From Tigheibacillus halophilus (GTDB lineage Bacteria; Bacillota; Bacilli; Bacillales; Amphibacillaceae): a stretch of DNA of 64,000 bases. The DNA lies in assembly GCF_042683165.1 (NCBI RefSeq), contig NZ_JBHUIZ010000003.1, forward strand, positions 930,001 through 994,000, given 5' to 3'. This document shows, piece after piece, positions 25,622-34,900 of this stretch. Made by a program: the position numbers and the translations under genes. Every line of letters begins with the position of its first letter. Within the stretch, counting starts at the first letter, position 1. Below the pieces are notes generated by a model that did not search any database, was not told the DNA's origin, and saw nothing but the letters and a program-made list of their open reading frames with translations.

Positions 25622-26386
25622 TCATCCAACAGCAACAATCACTTCGATACCCAAAGCTTTGAAAACGTCCATTTTTTCCTCTGAAATATGCCGATCTGTA
25701 ATAATCACATCCAGTTTCTCTGCAGGACAAATCTTGGCGAATTTATCTTCATTAAATTTGTCACGCCCTGCAAGTGCCACGATGGATGTAGCATTTTCAC
25801 ATATATGTCGATAAAATAGAGCAATTTCCGGTGTCTCTGTAGTAAGACCTCTTTCCGTCAAAGCCTCTGTAAATAGGAAACAGACGTCATATCTCATTAG
25901 GCTGGTAAACTGATGAGCCAACACATCTGTCATGCTGCCGGACTTATTTACTTTACCTCCCATCAAGTAAGTTTCTATATTATTCATTTTCATAGTATAG
26001 CATGCGATTTCAACAGCATTTGTCACGATCGTATAGGGGATATCATTCGGCAGATATGAGAGCATTGCTTCATGCTTCGCTGCGCCACCGATAAAGATAG
26101 TTTGACCCTCTTTGATAAACCTTGCCGCAATTTTTGCGATCGCATGATCATCCGGACCGCCATTCATCTCTTCATGAGAAACATATTGATCCGGTGTATT
26201 GATTTCCTGTAACGGCACAGCTCCCCCGTGTGTACGTTTCAATAATCCCTCTTGTTCCATGCTTCGCAGATCGCGGCGAATGGAATCCATAGAGACTTGA
26301 TAGTTTACAGCTAAGTCTTTAGCAAGAACCCTCCCCTCTTGATGCAATTTCCTGAGTATATCATTTCTTCTTTCCTCAGAGAACAT
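25622..26386 (-). CDS. DeoR-family transcriptional regulator
   Basis: 254 aa from ATG 26386 behind AGGGAGGGG; a longer in-frame start lacks a ribosome site. The N-terminal DeoR winged helix is ILRKLHQEGRVLAKDL, SMDSIRRDLRSMEQ and the wing LKRTHGGAV. The C-terminal half is the DeoRC sugar-phosphate sensor fold, with IFIGGAAKHEAM and VALAGRDKFNEDKFAKI. Such regulators repress sugar catabolism operons and respond to phosphorylated sugars. No sugar operon is adjacent here, so the target is unknown. Confidence 0.87.
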   Translation of the reverse strand: MFSEERRNDILRKLHQEGRVLAKDLAVNYQVSMDSIRRDLRSMEQEGLLKRTHGGAVPLQEINTPDQYVSHEEMNGGPDDHAIAKIAARFIKEGQTIFIGGAAKHEAMLSYLPNDIPYTIVTNAVEIACYTMKMNNIETYLMGGKVNKSGSMTDVLAHQFTSLMRYDVCFLFTEALTERGLTTETPEIALFYRHICENATSIVALAGRDKFNEDKFAKICPAEKLDVIITDRHISEEKMDVFKALGIEVIVAVG

Positions 26387-26646
26387 CGCTGCCCCTCCCT
26401 GCATGCATAGGATTTTTCGCGTTTGTTCACATTTTTTCATTAAGTTGCATGTTTGTCAACGTTTTTCCGTTTTATTCATAAATACATATTTTTCTTCGTG
26501 TTTGTGCATGTTTATTCCTGATGATCTGCTTATGGGAAGACATCAAGGTTTGTTTATCGCTGCTATTAAAGTCTTGCGTGCAAATTTTTGTGCAAGAGGA
26601 ACTTAACAAAACAAAAATACGTAAACTTTTCTTTTTTTACTTCAAA
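26387..26646. other. Intergenic region upstream of deoR-type gene
   Basis: AT-rich, 260 bp, with repeated GTTT/CATGTTT words (TGTTCACATTTTT, GCATGTTTGTCAACG, GTGCATGTTTATTCC) immediately upstream of the regulator. They could be operator half-sites for autoregulation; no gene is visible. Confidence 0.35.
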
Positions 26647-26674
26647 AAAGACCATCGCGAGAGATGGTCTTTGA
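26647..26674 (-). terminator. Intrinsic terminator of the DUF421-DUF1657 pair
   Basis: AAAGACCATC, 6-nt loop, GATGGTCTTT, followed on the minus strand by a T-run; it lies directly after the DUF1657 gene. Confidence 0.85.
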
Positions 26675-26679
26675 AAAAG

Positions 26680-26886
26680 TTAGCCCTGTTTAAACTGCGG
26701 CTCTTCGGATTGTATATACTGCAAACGGGCATTCAAATTATCGAGGATTGTTTGTTGCTGCTGAGCCATATTTTGAAACATCTGTTTCGCATTTTTATCT
26801 TCTGTTTCCAAAGCAAATGTGTTCAAATCGGCTAGGACACTTTGGCAGCTTGCGACTGCCGATTGCATTTGTGTACCTACTGTCAT
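26680..26886 (-). CDS. DUF1657 family protein
   Basis: 68 aa, entirely helical and Gln-rich (MTVGTQMQSAVASCQSVLA, NMAQQQQTILDNLNARLQYI), typical DUF1657. The start at 26886 has TAGGAGGTGACC. It follows a DUF421 gene on the same strand. The pairing of DUF421 and DUF1657 is known from 2Duf proteins and spoVA-2mob type operons that raise spore heat resistance, so a spore-membrane role is plausible. Confidence 0.88.
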   Translation of the reverse strand: MTVGTQMQSAVASCQSVLADLNTFALETEDKNAKQMFQNMAQQQQTILDNLNARLQYIQSEEPQFKQG

Positions 26887-26980
26887 ATGAGGTCACCTCC
26901 TACATGATATATTTACCCAAAATAAAAATAACATGTAGCAGATCATCCGTGGTACAGTGCCAAAAACAGGAAGTCAACAA

Positions 26981-27709
26981 CTAATTTTGATTGCCGGGTT
27001 TATATTGATGAATACCTTGATGACGTCTTTTATCTTTATTCGTATCTATTTCTAAAAAACCTTGTTGATTCAGTGTTGCCAAGGTGACAGAAGAAAGATC
27101 ACTCATTGCCAATTGATTACCCTGCAGCTGGGATGTCAGCCATGACCTGTCTTTATTTACATATTTCAAATTATGATCGATGATTTCTCCATCAATGATC
27201 AGTGGGATCGGTATATATGCCGGGCTTGGCATTAACTGCAAATCCGCCGGCTGTACCGCACGTTTTTCCGATTTGGGGATTGCGCTAATATGGCCGGTCT
27301 CTTCCATAATGACAGAGGACAAATCCCCGATATTGGTATATCCCTTTTGTCTTAGAAGCCCCGTCAACCCCTCAACTGATATTCTCGCTTGGTGTAAACC
27401 ATTTTCATCTATGTTGCCATCTCTGACCAATACAGTCGGTGAGCTGATCAGTATTTTTTTGAATTTATTTTGAATGGACAATAAAGAAAAAGCAACATAT
27501 ATCAACGCGATCGCCAGAACATAATAAGTCGTCAAGCCAAGTTTTTTAGACAAAAGCGGTCCTGTTACAGTCGTGCCTATGATGAAAACAACCAAAAGAT
27601 CGAAGCTCGTCATCTGCGCAACCGCCCTTTTACCCATAAAACGTAATAAAATATATCCTACCAGAAAAACAGCGATGGGCGTAAATATGTATTTCAGGAA
27701 GATTTCCAT
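26981..27709 (-). CDS. DUF421 membrane protein (YetF/YrbG-like)
   Basis: 242 aa from ATG 27709 behind GGAGGTG; the longer frame adds 31 unlikely residues. Three N-terminal helices (YIFTPIAVFLVGYILLRF, LLVVFIIGTTVTGPL, YYVLAIALIYVAFSLL) are followed by a soluble domain with GLTGLLRQKGYTNIGDLSSV and PLIIDGEIIDHNLK, the hallmarks of the YetF family. YetF-type proteins sit in the spore inner membrane. Likely transcribed with DUF1657 downstream. Confidence 0.88.
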   Translation of the reverse strand: MEIFLKYIFTPIAVFLVGYILLRFMGKRAVAQMTSFDLLVVFIIGTTVTGPLLSKKLGLTTYYVLAIALIYVAFSLLSIQNKFKKILISSPTVLVRDGNIDENGLHQARISVEGLTGLLRQKGYTNIGDLSSVIMEETGHISAIPKSEKRAVQPADLQLMPSPAYIPIPLIIDGEIIDHNLKYVNKDRSWLTSQLQGNQLAMSDLSSVTLATLNQQGFLEIDTNKDKRRHQGIHQYKPGNQN

Positions 27710-27780
27710 TTTAACACCTCCATTGCTAGTCTTGACCAATTTGTTGCAATTCATAATCTGAAAAATGCCAGTCACGGGAA

Positions 27781-27819
27781 CAAAAAAACAGACCAGAAAC
27801 AAATAAACGTTCTGATCTG
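27781..27819 (-). terminator. Intrinsic terminator for the small genes at 27.8-28.3 kb
   Basis: On the minus strand CAGATCAGAA, loop, TTCTGGTCTG, then seven T. One mismatch pair is tolerated in the stem. Confidence 0.75.
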
Positions 27820-27825
27820 CTGAGG

Positions 27826-27930
27826 TTATTTTTGAAACACCGCGGCATACACTGCTTTAGACAAATCCTTTATTTCACAATATCCCGAAAACCGCTGCTC
27901 CCTAGCTTCTCTTTTAAATAATCTTACCAA
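27826..27930 (-). CDS. Possible small basic protein, 34 aa
   Basis: TTG 27930 opens VRLFKREAREQRFSGYCEIK followed by DLSKAVYAAVFQK, ending 7 bp before a terminator. Only AGG precedes the TTG. Position between an ORF and its terminator supports translation; the family is unknown. Confidence 0.35.
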   Translation of the reverse strand: MVRLFKREAREQRFSGYCEIKDLSKAVYAAVFQK

Positions 27931-27938
27931 ACCTATGA

Positions 27939-28256
27939 TTATAATGGAGGGCTATCTTCAGTCTCTACCTTATTCCACTCGACAATCAGGCATCCCCATT
28001 CGGCTTCATCACACGATAGAGCTTTTGAAGACTTTTTTCGTAAGTCCATATGCATCACCATGGAAGCGATCACTTTGTCCACAGACTCAACTTCCGGCGG
28101 AATATTTTCAACAGGCTCGTTTAACAAAGAAACGTTGTCGACATGTTCTTGTTTCAGGCGTTTTTGCAATTTCGCACGCATAGCCGTTTTAATATCGAAC
28201 GTGTAAACAGAGGAATTCGTCCGTTTTGTGACAGTTACGTTCCTGTTTCTAGCCAA
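27939..28256 (-). CDS. Hypothetical protein, 105 aa
   Basis: A basic N-terminal half (VTVTKRTNSSVYTFDIKTAM, LQKRLKQEHVD) is followed by an acidic C-terminal half. The longest frame starts at TTG 28256 without a ribosome site; a later start such as the Met near residue 26 is possible. Support comes from the downstream terminator on the same strand and from protein-like composition. Not recognised. Confidence 0.45.
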   Translation of the reverse strand: MARNRNVTVTKRTNSSVYTFDIKTAMRAKLQKRLKQEHVDNVSLLNEPVENIPPEVESVDKVIASMVMHMDLRKKSSKALSCDEAEWGCLIVEWNKVETEDSPPL

Positions 28257-28316
28257 GTACTGTATGGTTATTTTTTGTGTACTAAAACGTCATTTTGCTA
28301 TGGAATCATTCGCTTA

Positions 28317-29147
28317 TTAGTTGTATTCTACAGGCTTATCTTCCTTTTTAGCATCTCTTTTTGTCAGCAAAAATTGTAAATGGTCATTGAAAAAGGCTTT
28401 ATAAGCAAGATGTAAAAAAATGAGTACGGTGATAGAAACAGTACCGGCGACACCAAGCATCACCGCGATTTGATATTTTACAGCTGTTACTGGCTGCTGT
28501 CCCGCAATGATTTGCCCTGTCATCATACCGGGTAAAAAAACGATTCCCATCCCCACCATAGCATTGATTGTCGGCAGCATAGCTGAATCAAAAGCCTGGT
28601 TAATGATATCTTTAGTTGCTTGTTTTGGCGTGGCCCCAAGCATCAGTGCTCCTTCAATTGTATGTCTCTGTTCTTTCATGCCGTTGACAAGATTATTAAC
28701 GCCAAGTGCCACACCGGTCATCGTTTTCCCTATTATCATGCCGCCAATGGGGATGAAATAACGTGGTTCATACCATGGGTCAAGCCGCAGCACTATAAGC
28801 ATCATATAACAAAAACTCAAGCCAACCCCGACAAACATTGCGACACCGACCATTTTTTTTAGCGCAAAATGCAGCGTCGCTTTAGAACGCTGGTAGACAT
28901 TGAAAACTGCGAAACTCAGCATAAAAAAAATAATAACTAAAGTAATCCATGGGTTTGGATATTTGAATATATAAACTAATAGGTATCCGACAAGGATTAG
29001 CTGTAATGTCATCCGCAGTGCGGAAATGACAATCAGTTTTTCGCGAGGTATCTTTTTTATTCGGACAATGATAAAAACAATCAATAAAAATATATAAGCA
29101 GAGGCAACCTGCCATAATGCTAAATCAACCGTCCCGCTATGATTCAT
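28317..29147 (-). CDS. fetB: ABC transporter permease, UPF0014/FetB family
   Basis: About 276 aa from ATG 29147 behind AAGGGGATTC. Seven membrane helices and the conserved MTGVALGVNNLVNGMKEQ and LMLGATPKQATKD segments identify the FetB/YbbM family. With FetA it exports iron and protects against oxidative stress in E. coli; that function is transferred by homology. It overlaps fetA by 11 bp. Confidence 0.9.
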   Translation of the reverse strand: MNHSGTVDLALWQVASAYIFLLIVFIIVRIKKIPREKLIVISALRMTLQLILVGYLLVYIFKYPNPWITLVIIFFMLSFAVFNVYQRSKATLHFALKKMVGVAMFVGVGLSFCYMMLIVLRLDPWYEPRYFIPIGGMIIGKTMTGVALGVNNLVNGMKEQRHTIEGALMLGATPKQATKDIINQAFDSAMLPTINAMVGMGIVFLPGMMTGQIIAGQQPVTAVKYQIAVMLGVAGTVSITVLIFLHLAYKAFFNDHLQFLLTKRDAKKEDKPVEYN

Positions 29148-29802
29148 GCGAATCCCCTTTCTTGCTATGTATCGCCAAACTGTAATCATCCATATTAATC
29201 GTTTCATCAGCGAATTGCCCGACTAAATTTTTATCATGGCTGACCATGATGACACTTCGTTCATTTTCGCTGGCGTTCTGGATAAAACCGCCAATCACTT
29301 CTTCCGCAGTTGTATCATCTAAAGCTGATGAAGGTTCATCAAGCAAATAAGCCACTGCGCTTTCCATCAACATCACTCTGCCAAGCGCAACCCGCTGCTT
29401 CTCACCACCAGACAAGTCCTCTGCATCTTGATCAAGCTCTTTATCCAGATTTAACTTTTCTAGCGTTTTTTTTAGTCTTTGATCATCAACAGGCTTTATC
29501 CGAGAAAATGTACAGCCTATCTGCAAATTATCACGAATGGTACCATCGAAAATGACTGGCGTTTGAGGGACCATGACAACTTGACTGCGCAGCAGCAAAG
29601 GATTTATTGCATGGATTGGTTTCTGGTCAAAATAAATTTTCCCTTCATCCGGGTCGTCCAAGCGATTCAGGAGTCTCAGCAAAGTGGATTTACCGCTGCC
29701 GCTCTGCCCAGTAATACATGTCACCTTATTTGTTCCAATTTCCATATCTTTGATGGCCAGAATATCGTTCACCTTTATTTTCTCAAGCTTGAAAATAGCC
29801 AA
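29137..29802 (-). CDS. fetA: ABC transporter ATP-binding protein, FetA-like
   Basis: About 221 aa. Walker A is TGQSGSGKSTLLRLL, Q-loop QTPVIFDGTI, signature LSGGEKQRVALGR, Walker B VAYLLDEPSSALD and switch VSHD. The frame is open from 29880, but GGAGGGCTT before TTG 29802 (LAIFKLEKIKVND) gives the likely start. It supplies ATP hydrolysis for the FetB permease. Confidence 0.9.
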   Translation of the reverse strand: MAIFKLEKIKVNDILAIKDMEIGTNKVTCITGQSGSGKSTLLRLLNRLDDPDEGKIYFDQKPIHAINPLLLRSQVVMVPQTPVIFDGTIRDNLQIGCTFSRIKPVDDQRLKKTLEKLNLDKELDQDAEDLSGGEKQRVALGRVMLMESAVAYLLDEPSSALDDTTAEEVIGGFIQNASENERSVIMVSHDKNLVGQFADETINMDDYSLAIHSKKGDSHES

Positions 29803-29939
29803 ATAAAGCCCTCCTTTCCATCTTAGCAATACCCAATTACTAATCCGCTTAAACAAATCTTCGCGCCGGTTTTCATGCATAAAAATGCAACTTTGAAGGG
29901 AACCATAAACTCATCTGGAATAATAAAGGAGAGAGTGAG

Positions 29940-31073
29940 ATGCAGGCTGTCACCTATCAAGGCAAACAAGAAATTGTAGTGAAAAAAGTACCGTATCCTA
30001 AAATTGAGGATCCGGAAGATGTCATCGTTAAGATTACCTCTACTGCAATTTGCGGATCTGATTTACACTTATATTTGGGGAACTTTCCATTACCCATCAA
30101 CTACATTATTGGTCATGAGCCAATGGGAATTGTGGAAGAAGTGGGTCCGGAGGTTAAAAAAGTGAAGAAGGGTGACCGTGTAGTCGTCCCTTTCACAGTT
30201 GCTTGTGGAAAATGTCCATATTGTGCCAATCATCATGAGAACCAATGTGATAACGCAAACCCGCATTATGATTCAGGCGGGTATTTTGGTTACTCGGAAA
30301 AATTCGGTGATTTTCCCGGTGGACAAGCAGAATATTTACGCGTCCCCTTTGGCAACTATACCCCCTTTCTAGTTCCGCAGGATTGCGAATTGGAAGATGC
30401 TTCCCTGCTTTTTTTATCTGATGTGCTGCCGACAGCTTATTGGAGTGTGGAAAATGCTGGAGTAAAGCAAGGTGATACAGTTATCGTGCTAGGCTGCGGA
30501 CCGATCGGATTGATGACACAAAAATTCGCCTGGTTAAAAGGAGCAGAAAGGGTGATCGCTGTAGATCATATCGACTACAGATTGCAGCATGCTCGACGCA
30601 CCAACCTTACGGAGGTATTTGATTTCTTGGAAGATGAAGATATGGGCGAGACGCTTAAAGAAATAACTAAAGGTGGCGCAGATGTGGTGATTGATTGCGT
30701 TGGAATGGATGGCAAAAAGTCACCGATGGAATATATCGGTCAGAAGCTAAAGTTACAGGGCGGTACACTTGGTCCGATTCAAATCGCGACCAAAGCTGTG
30801 CGAAAATGTGGCACCTTTCAAATAACCGGGGTTTATGGGGGATTGTACAATATGTTTCCGCTCGGACCGTTTTTTGCAAGAAATGTCAATATCAAAATGG
30901 GACAAGCCCCGGCACGTGCTTACATGCAGGAGCTTTATGAGCAAATTGTTAACAAGAAGTTTGACCCGAAACAAATCATAAGCCACCAGCTTCCCCTGTC
31001 AGAAGCAGCTCATGCCTATGATATATTTCACGAAAAAGAAGATAACTGTATCAAAGTGATTCTAAAGCCTTAA
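29940..31073 (+). CDS. Zinc-dependent alcohol dehydrogenase, formaldehyde dehydrogenase-like
   Basis: 377-aa MDR enzyme. Catalytic zinc ligands are in CGSDLHLY (Cys38) and GHEPMGIVEEVG (His-Glu). Structural zinc cysteines are in CGKCPYCANHHENQC. The NAD fold is VLGCGPIGLMTQKFAW. The insertion after the zinc lobe (HYDSGGYFGYSEKFGDFPGG) is characteristic of glutathione-independent formaldehyde dehydrogenase-like enzymes. The start is ATG 29940 behind AGGAGAGAG. It is the only + gene among minus-strand neighbours; the true substrate is unknown. Confidence 0.9.
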   Translation: MQAVTYQGKQEIVVKKVPYPKIEDPEDVIVKITSTAICGSDLHLYLGNFPLPINYIIGHEPMGIVEEVGPEVKKVKKGDRVVVPFTVACGKCPYCANHHENQCDNANPHYDSGGYFGYSEKFGDFPGGQAEYLRVPFGNYTPFLVPQDCELEDASLLFLSDVLPTAYWSVENAGVKQGDTVIVLGCGPIGLMTQKFAWLKGAERVIAVDHIDYRLQHARRTNLTEVFDFLEDEDMGETLKEITKGGADVVIDCVGMDGKKSPMEYIGQKLKLQGGTLGPIQIATKAVRKCGTFQITGVYGGLYNMFPLGPFFARNVNIKMGQAPARAYMQELYEQIVNKKFDPKQIISHQLPLSEAAHAYDIFHEKEDNCIKVILKP

Positions 31074-31074
31074 C

Positions 31075-31938
31075 TCATCCCAACAAACGGGTCAACTTCT
31101 CCAATTCCATTTCCCGAAATTTTTCGATTGTCTTTTCTCTTTCAAAGAGCCATTTCGCCTTTTCTATTTCGCATTCCAACGGCACATCACATTTGATTTC
31201 CGCAAGATTCCGTGAGAGATGGAGCATATCCATATTATTCTTGATTTTTGTCTGCAAACTCATTGGAAGCTTATCGACATGTTCCAGCAGCATGTCGATG
31301 GTTTCATGCTCGGCGAGGAGTTTCATGGCTGTTTTTTCGCCTATGCCCTTCACACCAGGATAATTATCAGCTGTATCTCCCATCAACCCTTTCATGTCGA
31401 TGACCTGTTTTGGAGAAATGCCTCTTTTCTCATAAAAATTATCAGCAGTGAAAACCTCATAATTTCCTTGGCCTTTGCGCATGATGGCGACTGCGATATT
31501 TTGGCTGACAAGCTGCAGGATATCCTGGTCACCGGTCAGAATAGTGATATCATACGAGCTGGCGTATCGTTTTGCAATCGTCCCGATGCAATCATCTGCT
31601 TCATAATTAGCCAACCCAACATTCTGTATCCCAAGCGCATCGACCACTTCCTTCACAAGATCGAATTGTGGCACAAGTTCTTCAGGAGGTGCCCCCCGGT
31701 TTGCTTTATATCCTTCAAACATATCCGTACGGAAAGTTTTAGAGCCCATATCCCAACAGCAAATGATGTGGGTCGGTCCGAAGGTTTCCATAGCATCCAT
31801 CAAATAGCGCAAGAATTGATAAACACCATTGGTCGGGACACCGGAGATGGTCCTCATAAAGTTTTTTCGAATGGCAGTGGCATAAAACCCCCTGAATAGG
31901 AGTGCCATACCATCAACCAGCAGCAACTTATTTTTCAT
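31075..31938 (-). CDS. ypcP: 5'-3' exonuclease (YpcP-like)
   Basis: 287 aa, related to the N-terminal nuclease domain of DNA polymerase I. Acidic metal ligands are in LLVDGMALLFRGF, ANYEADDCIGTIA, ILTGDQDILQLV and GLMGDTADNYPGVKGIGEKT (the helix-hairpin-helix). It removes RNA primers or flaps together with Pol I. ATG 31938 has AGGAGAGG; it overlaps the dynamin gene by about 11 bp, the same order as B. subtilis ypbR-ypcP. Confidence 0.93.
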   Translation of the reverse strand: MKNKLLLVDGMALLFRGFYATAIRKNFMRTISGVPTNGVYQFLRYLMDAMETFGPTHIICCWDMGSKTFRTDMFEGYKANRGAPPEELVPQFDLVKEVVDALGIQNVGLANYEADDCIGTIAKRYASSYDITILTGDQDILQLVSQNIAVAIMRKGQGNYEVFTADNFYEKRGISPKQVIDMKGLMGDTADNYPGVKGIGEKTAMKLLAEHETIDMLLEHVDKLPMSLQTKIKNNMDMLHLSRNLAEIKCDVPLECEIEKAKWLFEREKTIEKFREMELEKLTRLLG

Positions 31939-34900
31939 CAAATCCCTCTCCTTTCAAGATGTTTTTTAATTGTTCCTGTTTAACCAGCAATACATCCTGA
32001 TCCATCTCGCCTGCCATGGCTGCCAGACTGTTGTTCACATGAGATGTTATCTCGGCGATAAATAGTTGGGCACCGTTACCCAACGCATTCTCGAGCTGTT
32101 CTTGATACATTGCAGTCAATGTTTCCTGTGACTGCTGCAAATATTGCTCGATCGGATTGTCAAGCAAGCGGTACATTTGTTCTTTCATCTGTTCTTTTTC
32201 TTTCTTAACAAAGAACGCTTTCGTCCCGTTGAAACCTGCCAATGTTTCGCGAAAATTTTCTGATGTCAAAGAAGCAAAAGGCTGTTGGAGATCTGGCGTT
32301 TGAAAATTTTGCTCTTCTAGTGTCGACAAAGAGACATGGATATCTATCTGACTCACTTTTTGATGGATGCCGGCGCTATATTCCCGTAAAGTTTCGAGCA
32401 TGAATTTTTCAATACGGAGACTGGCGGCGCGGACTTCCTGTAAAAGCTCATATCCTGCATAATCCAGCAGATTTTCCGTGGCCAACCGTAGTTCTTGCCT
32501 GCCCGTCTTTCCAGAATCAGTAATGGTGGTCGGATTGAACATCTCTTTGAACATATCATGAAAACGAATGCCGAACCGCTGCTTAATATAAAAAAGCTGT
32601 TTCTCGATTTTTTGACTGACACGGCCGGCATAAATTTGCACATCTATGTCGTTGATTGTCTGTTCCATTAATTCTTGGTTTTTCAATAACCGTGTACGCT
32701 GTTGTTGTTTTTCATTTTCATCCACGCGAGCTGCCGCTAGAAGGTTATCAACTGTACGCTTTGCTCTTTCAATATCAAATAATACACCCTTGACTAGCAT
32801 GGTGGTCAGATCGTGATGGATAAAACGGAAAAAAGCCTCTTCAAAGCTGGTCATTTCCTGGTTAACAGGGCCACTCGTTTGCTTTTCAACCAGTGACTTC
32901 CTGCTTGAAACAGGAAAAATACGCGGAAAACGGATACCAAGCAATGTCAGCTGGTCTTTCACGTAGTGAATGACCATTTCTTCCTCTTCCTTACTTGCGG
33001 CAAGGTCTGATGCATTGATCATAAAAAACATCTTATCCAGTTCGAATGCTTCTTTCACCCTGCCAAGCTGCATCAGAAAATCTTTATCTGCCCGGGATAA
33101 TGCATGATTGTAATAAGTAACATAGATAATCGCATCCGCATATTTGATATAATCAAATGCGACGCTAGTATGCCGGGCATTCATAGAATCAGCTCCAGGT
33201 GTATCTACCAATTGAATTCCTTGCCTCGTTATCTCACAGTCATAAAATAAGTCAATCTGTTCCACATAACAGGCTTTTGTTTCATTGGCTGCAAATTCCT
33301 GGAATACTTCAAACGTTACTGTGATCTCTGTTCCAAGCTGTTTTTCGCTGGCTGCATATCCTTTTAACAATGCAAGAAGATAACCCTCCTGCAGTTTTGT
33401 CAGTCCATTAGTTTCATTTAGAGCATGCTGCTCAGCCCAATTCAGCAGCTCAGCGAACGATTTTGCTTTTGGCGGATGGAGTACTTCAAGCATTTGCATT
33501 AAATCTTTATACAATATCGATTCCTGCTTTAATCGAATAACCGCTGTTTGGTGTGGGTGATCAACTGTTGGCGCCAGTATGCGGCTGATTGCAGCTGTTG
33601 TCGGATTCGGAGATGATGGTAAAACATTTTTCCCCATCAATGCATTAGCAAACGTGGACTTTCCAGCACTAAAAGCTCCAAACAAAGCTATCGTCACGGT
33701 GCGATTCTCCAAGCGCTCCCGTTTTACCTGCAAATCATTGATTACGGAATGGAAACCTTGCATGCCAGATAGGACACTTATTGTCTGATGCAATTTGCTC
33801 AGAACAGAAGGGATGGACTGCTCATGTCTTTTTAATACTTCACTCTTGTTATCTGCCATAGACTCAGTCACCTGATTGTTCTGGTTCGTGATGTCCCTGG
33901 CCATTTTTACAACAGTTTTTGCTTTTTTAATGGGCTTATCGAAAAATTCCAGCTGCTGATCCATTTCTTTTTCTGCCTGTTGGGACACAACCGGGCGTAT
34001 AATCGCTCGGTGTACTTCTTCAAGCTGTTCATCCAATGCGGCTTTTTTCTGCGCTTGTTTTTCTGCAGTCTTCGTCTGTTTTTCAGCCACTTCTTTTTGC
34101 AGATTCAGTTCATTCACTTGATTCTCAAGCTGCTTTTCAGTCATTTCACCAATTTCTTCAATCAAAGGTAATATAAGCTGCCTGAATTTATTTTTGATAT
34201 CAGCTGCAACGTCATTCGTATAATGTAATAAATAATTTCCGTTCAGTCTTGCTCCAGGCTTCATTTGATTTTTCAAGTCTTCTTCTTTATACTGCAATGT
34301 CAAATTTTGAATCAGCTGTTGCAAATGTTCATCGTGTATATCGAATTTCTGTAACAATTCCAGCATTTTGTCCCGCAGTTTCCATTGAATGGTAGAATCA
34401 ATGGTTTCCTGCAAAGGCGACAGAAAACTTTGCAATGCTTCCTGTCTGGCAGCCTCTGTCTTTTTATGCGAAGCAAATAATCCAATTTTGAAATCAGGCT
34501 GCTGTGTCTTTAGAAAGGAGGCTGCTTTATCTCTTAGAACAGCTGGCATCAGATAAGCATTTTTCAACGTTTGGTTCAATTCATCCTTAACTGCTTCCTT
34601 TATTTCGCTGGGTTTCCGCGACAAGATTTCAAGCTGTACCTCGATGCCCGACAGCTTTTCTGCTGCGTCCGGATGGCCAATATTTTCTTCACTATTCGTC
34701 CCTTCACAGGCAGACTCTTTCAAAAAATCACGATGTGCATCTGCTACAGCCATTGTAGCGTCTGTGACACGAGTTTCAGTAGCAGTTTTTTGCTGCAGTA
34801 ACTTCTCTATTTCTTTTTGCACTCGTTTAAATTGATTATGAGCGGCAGTATCTCTGACTAAAGAAGTGTAGTAAATCTCCTGGGGAAAAAGCTTCCACTG

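Noticed and set aside
31219..31899. 226-codon + strand frame opposite ypcP
   Set aside because: Antisense to a conserved exonuclease with a full set of motifs.
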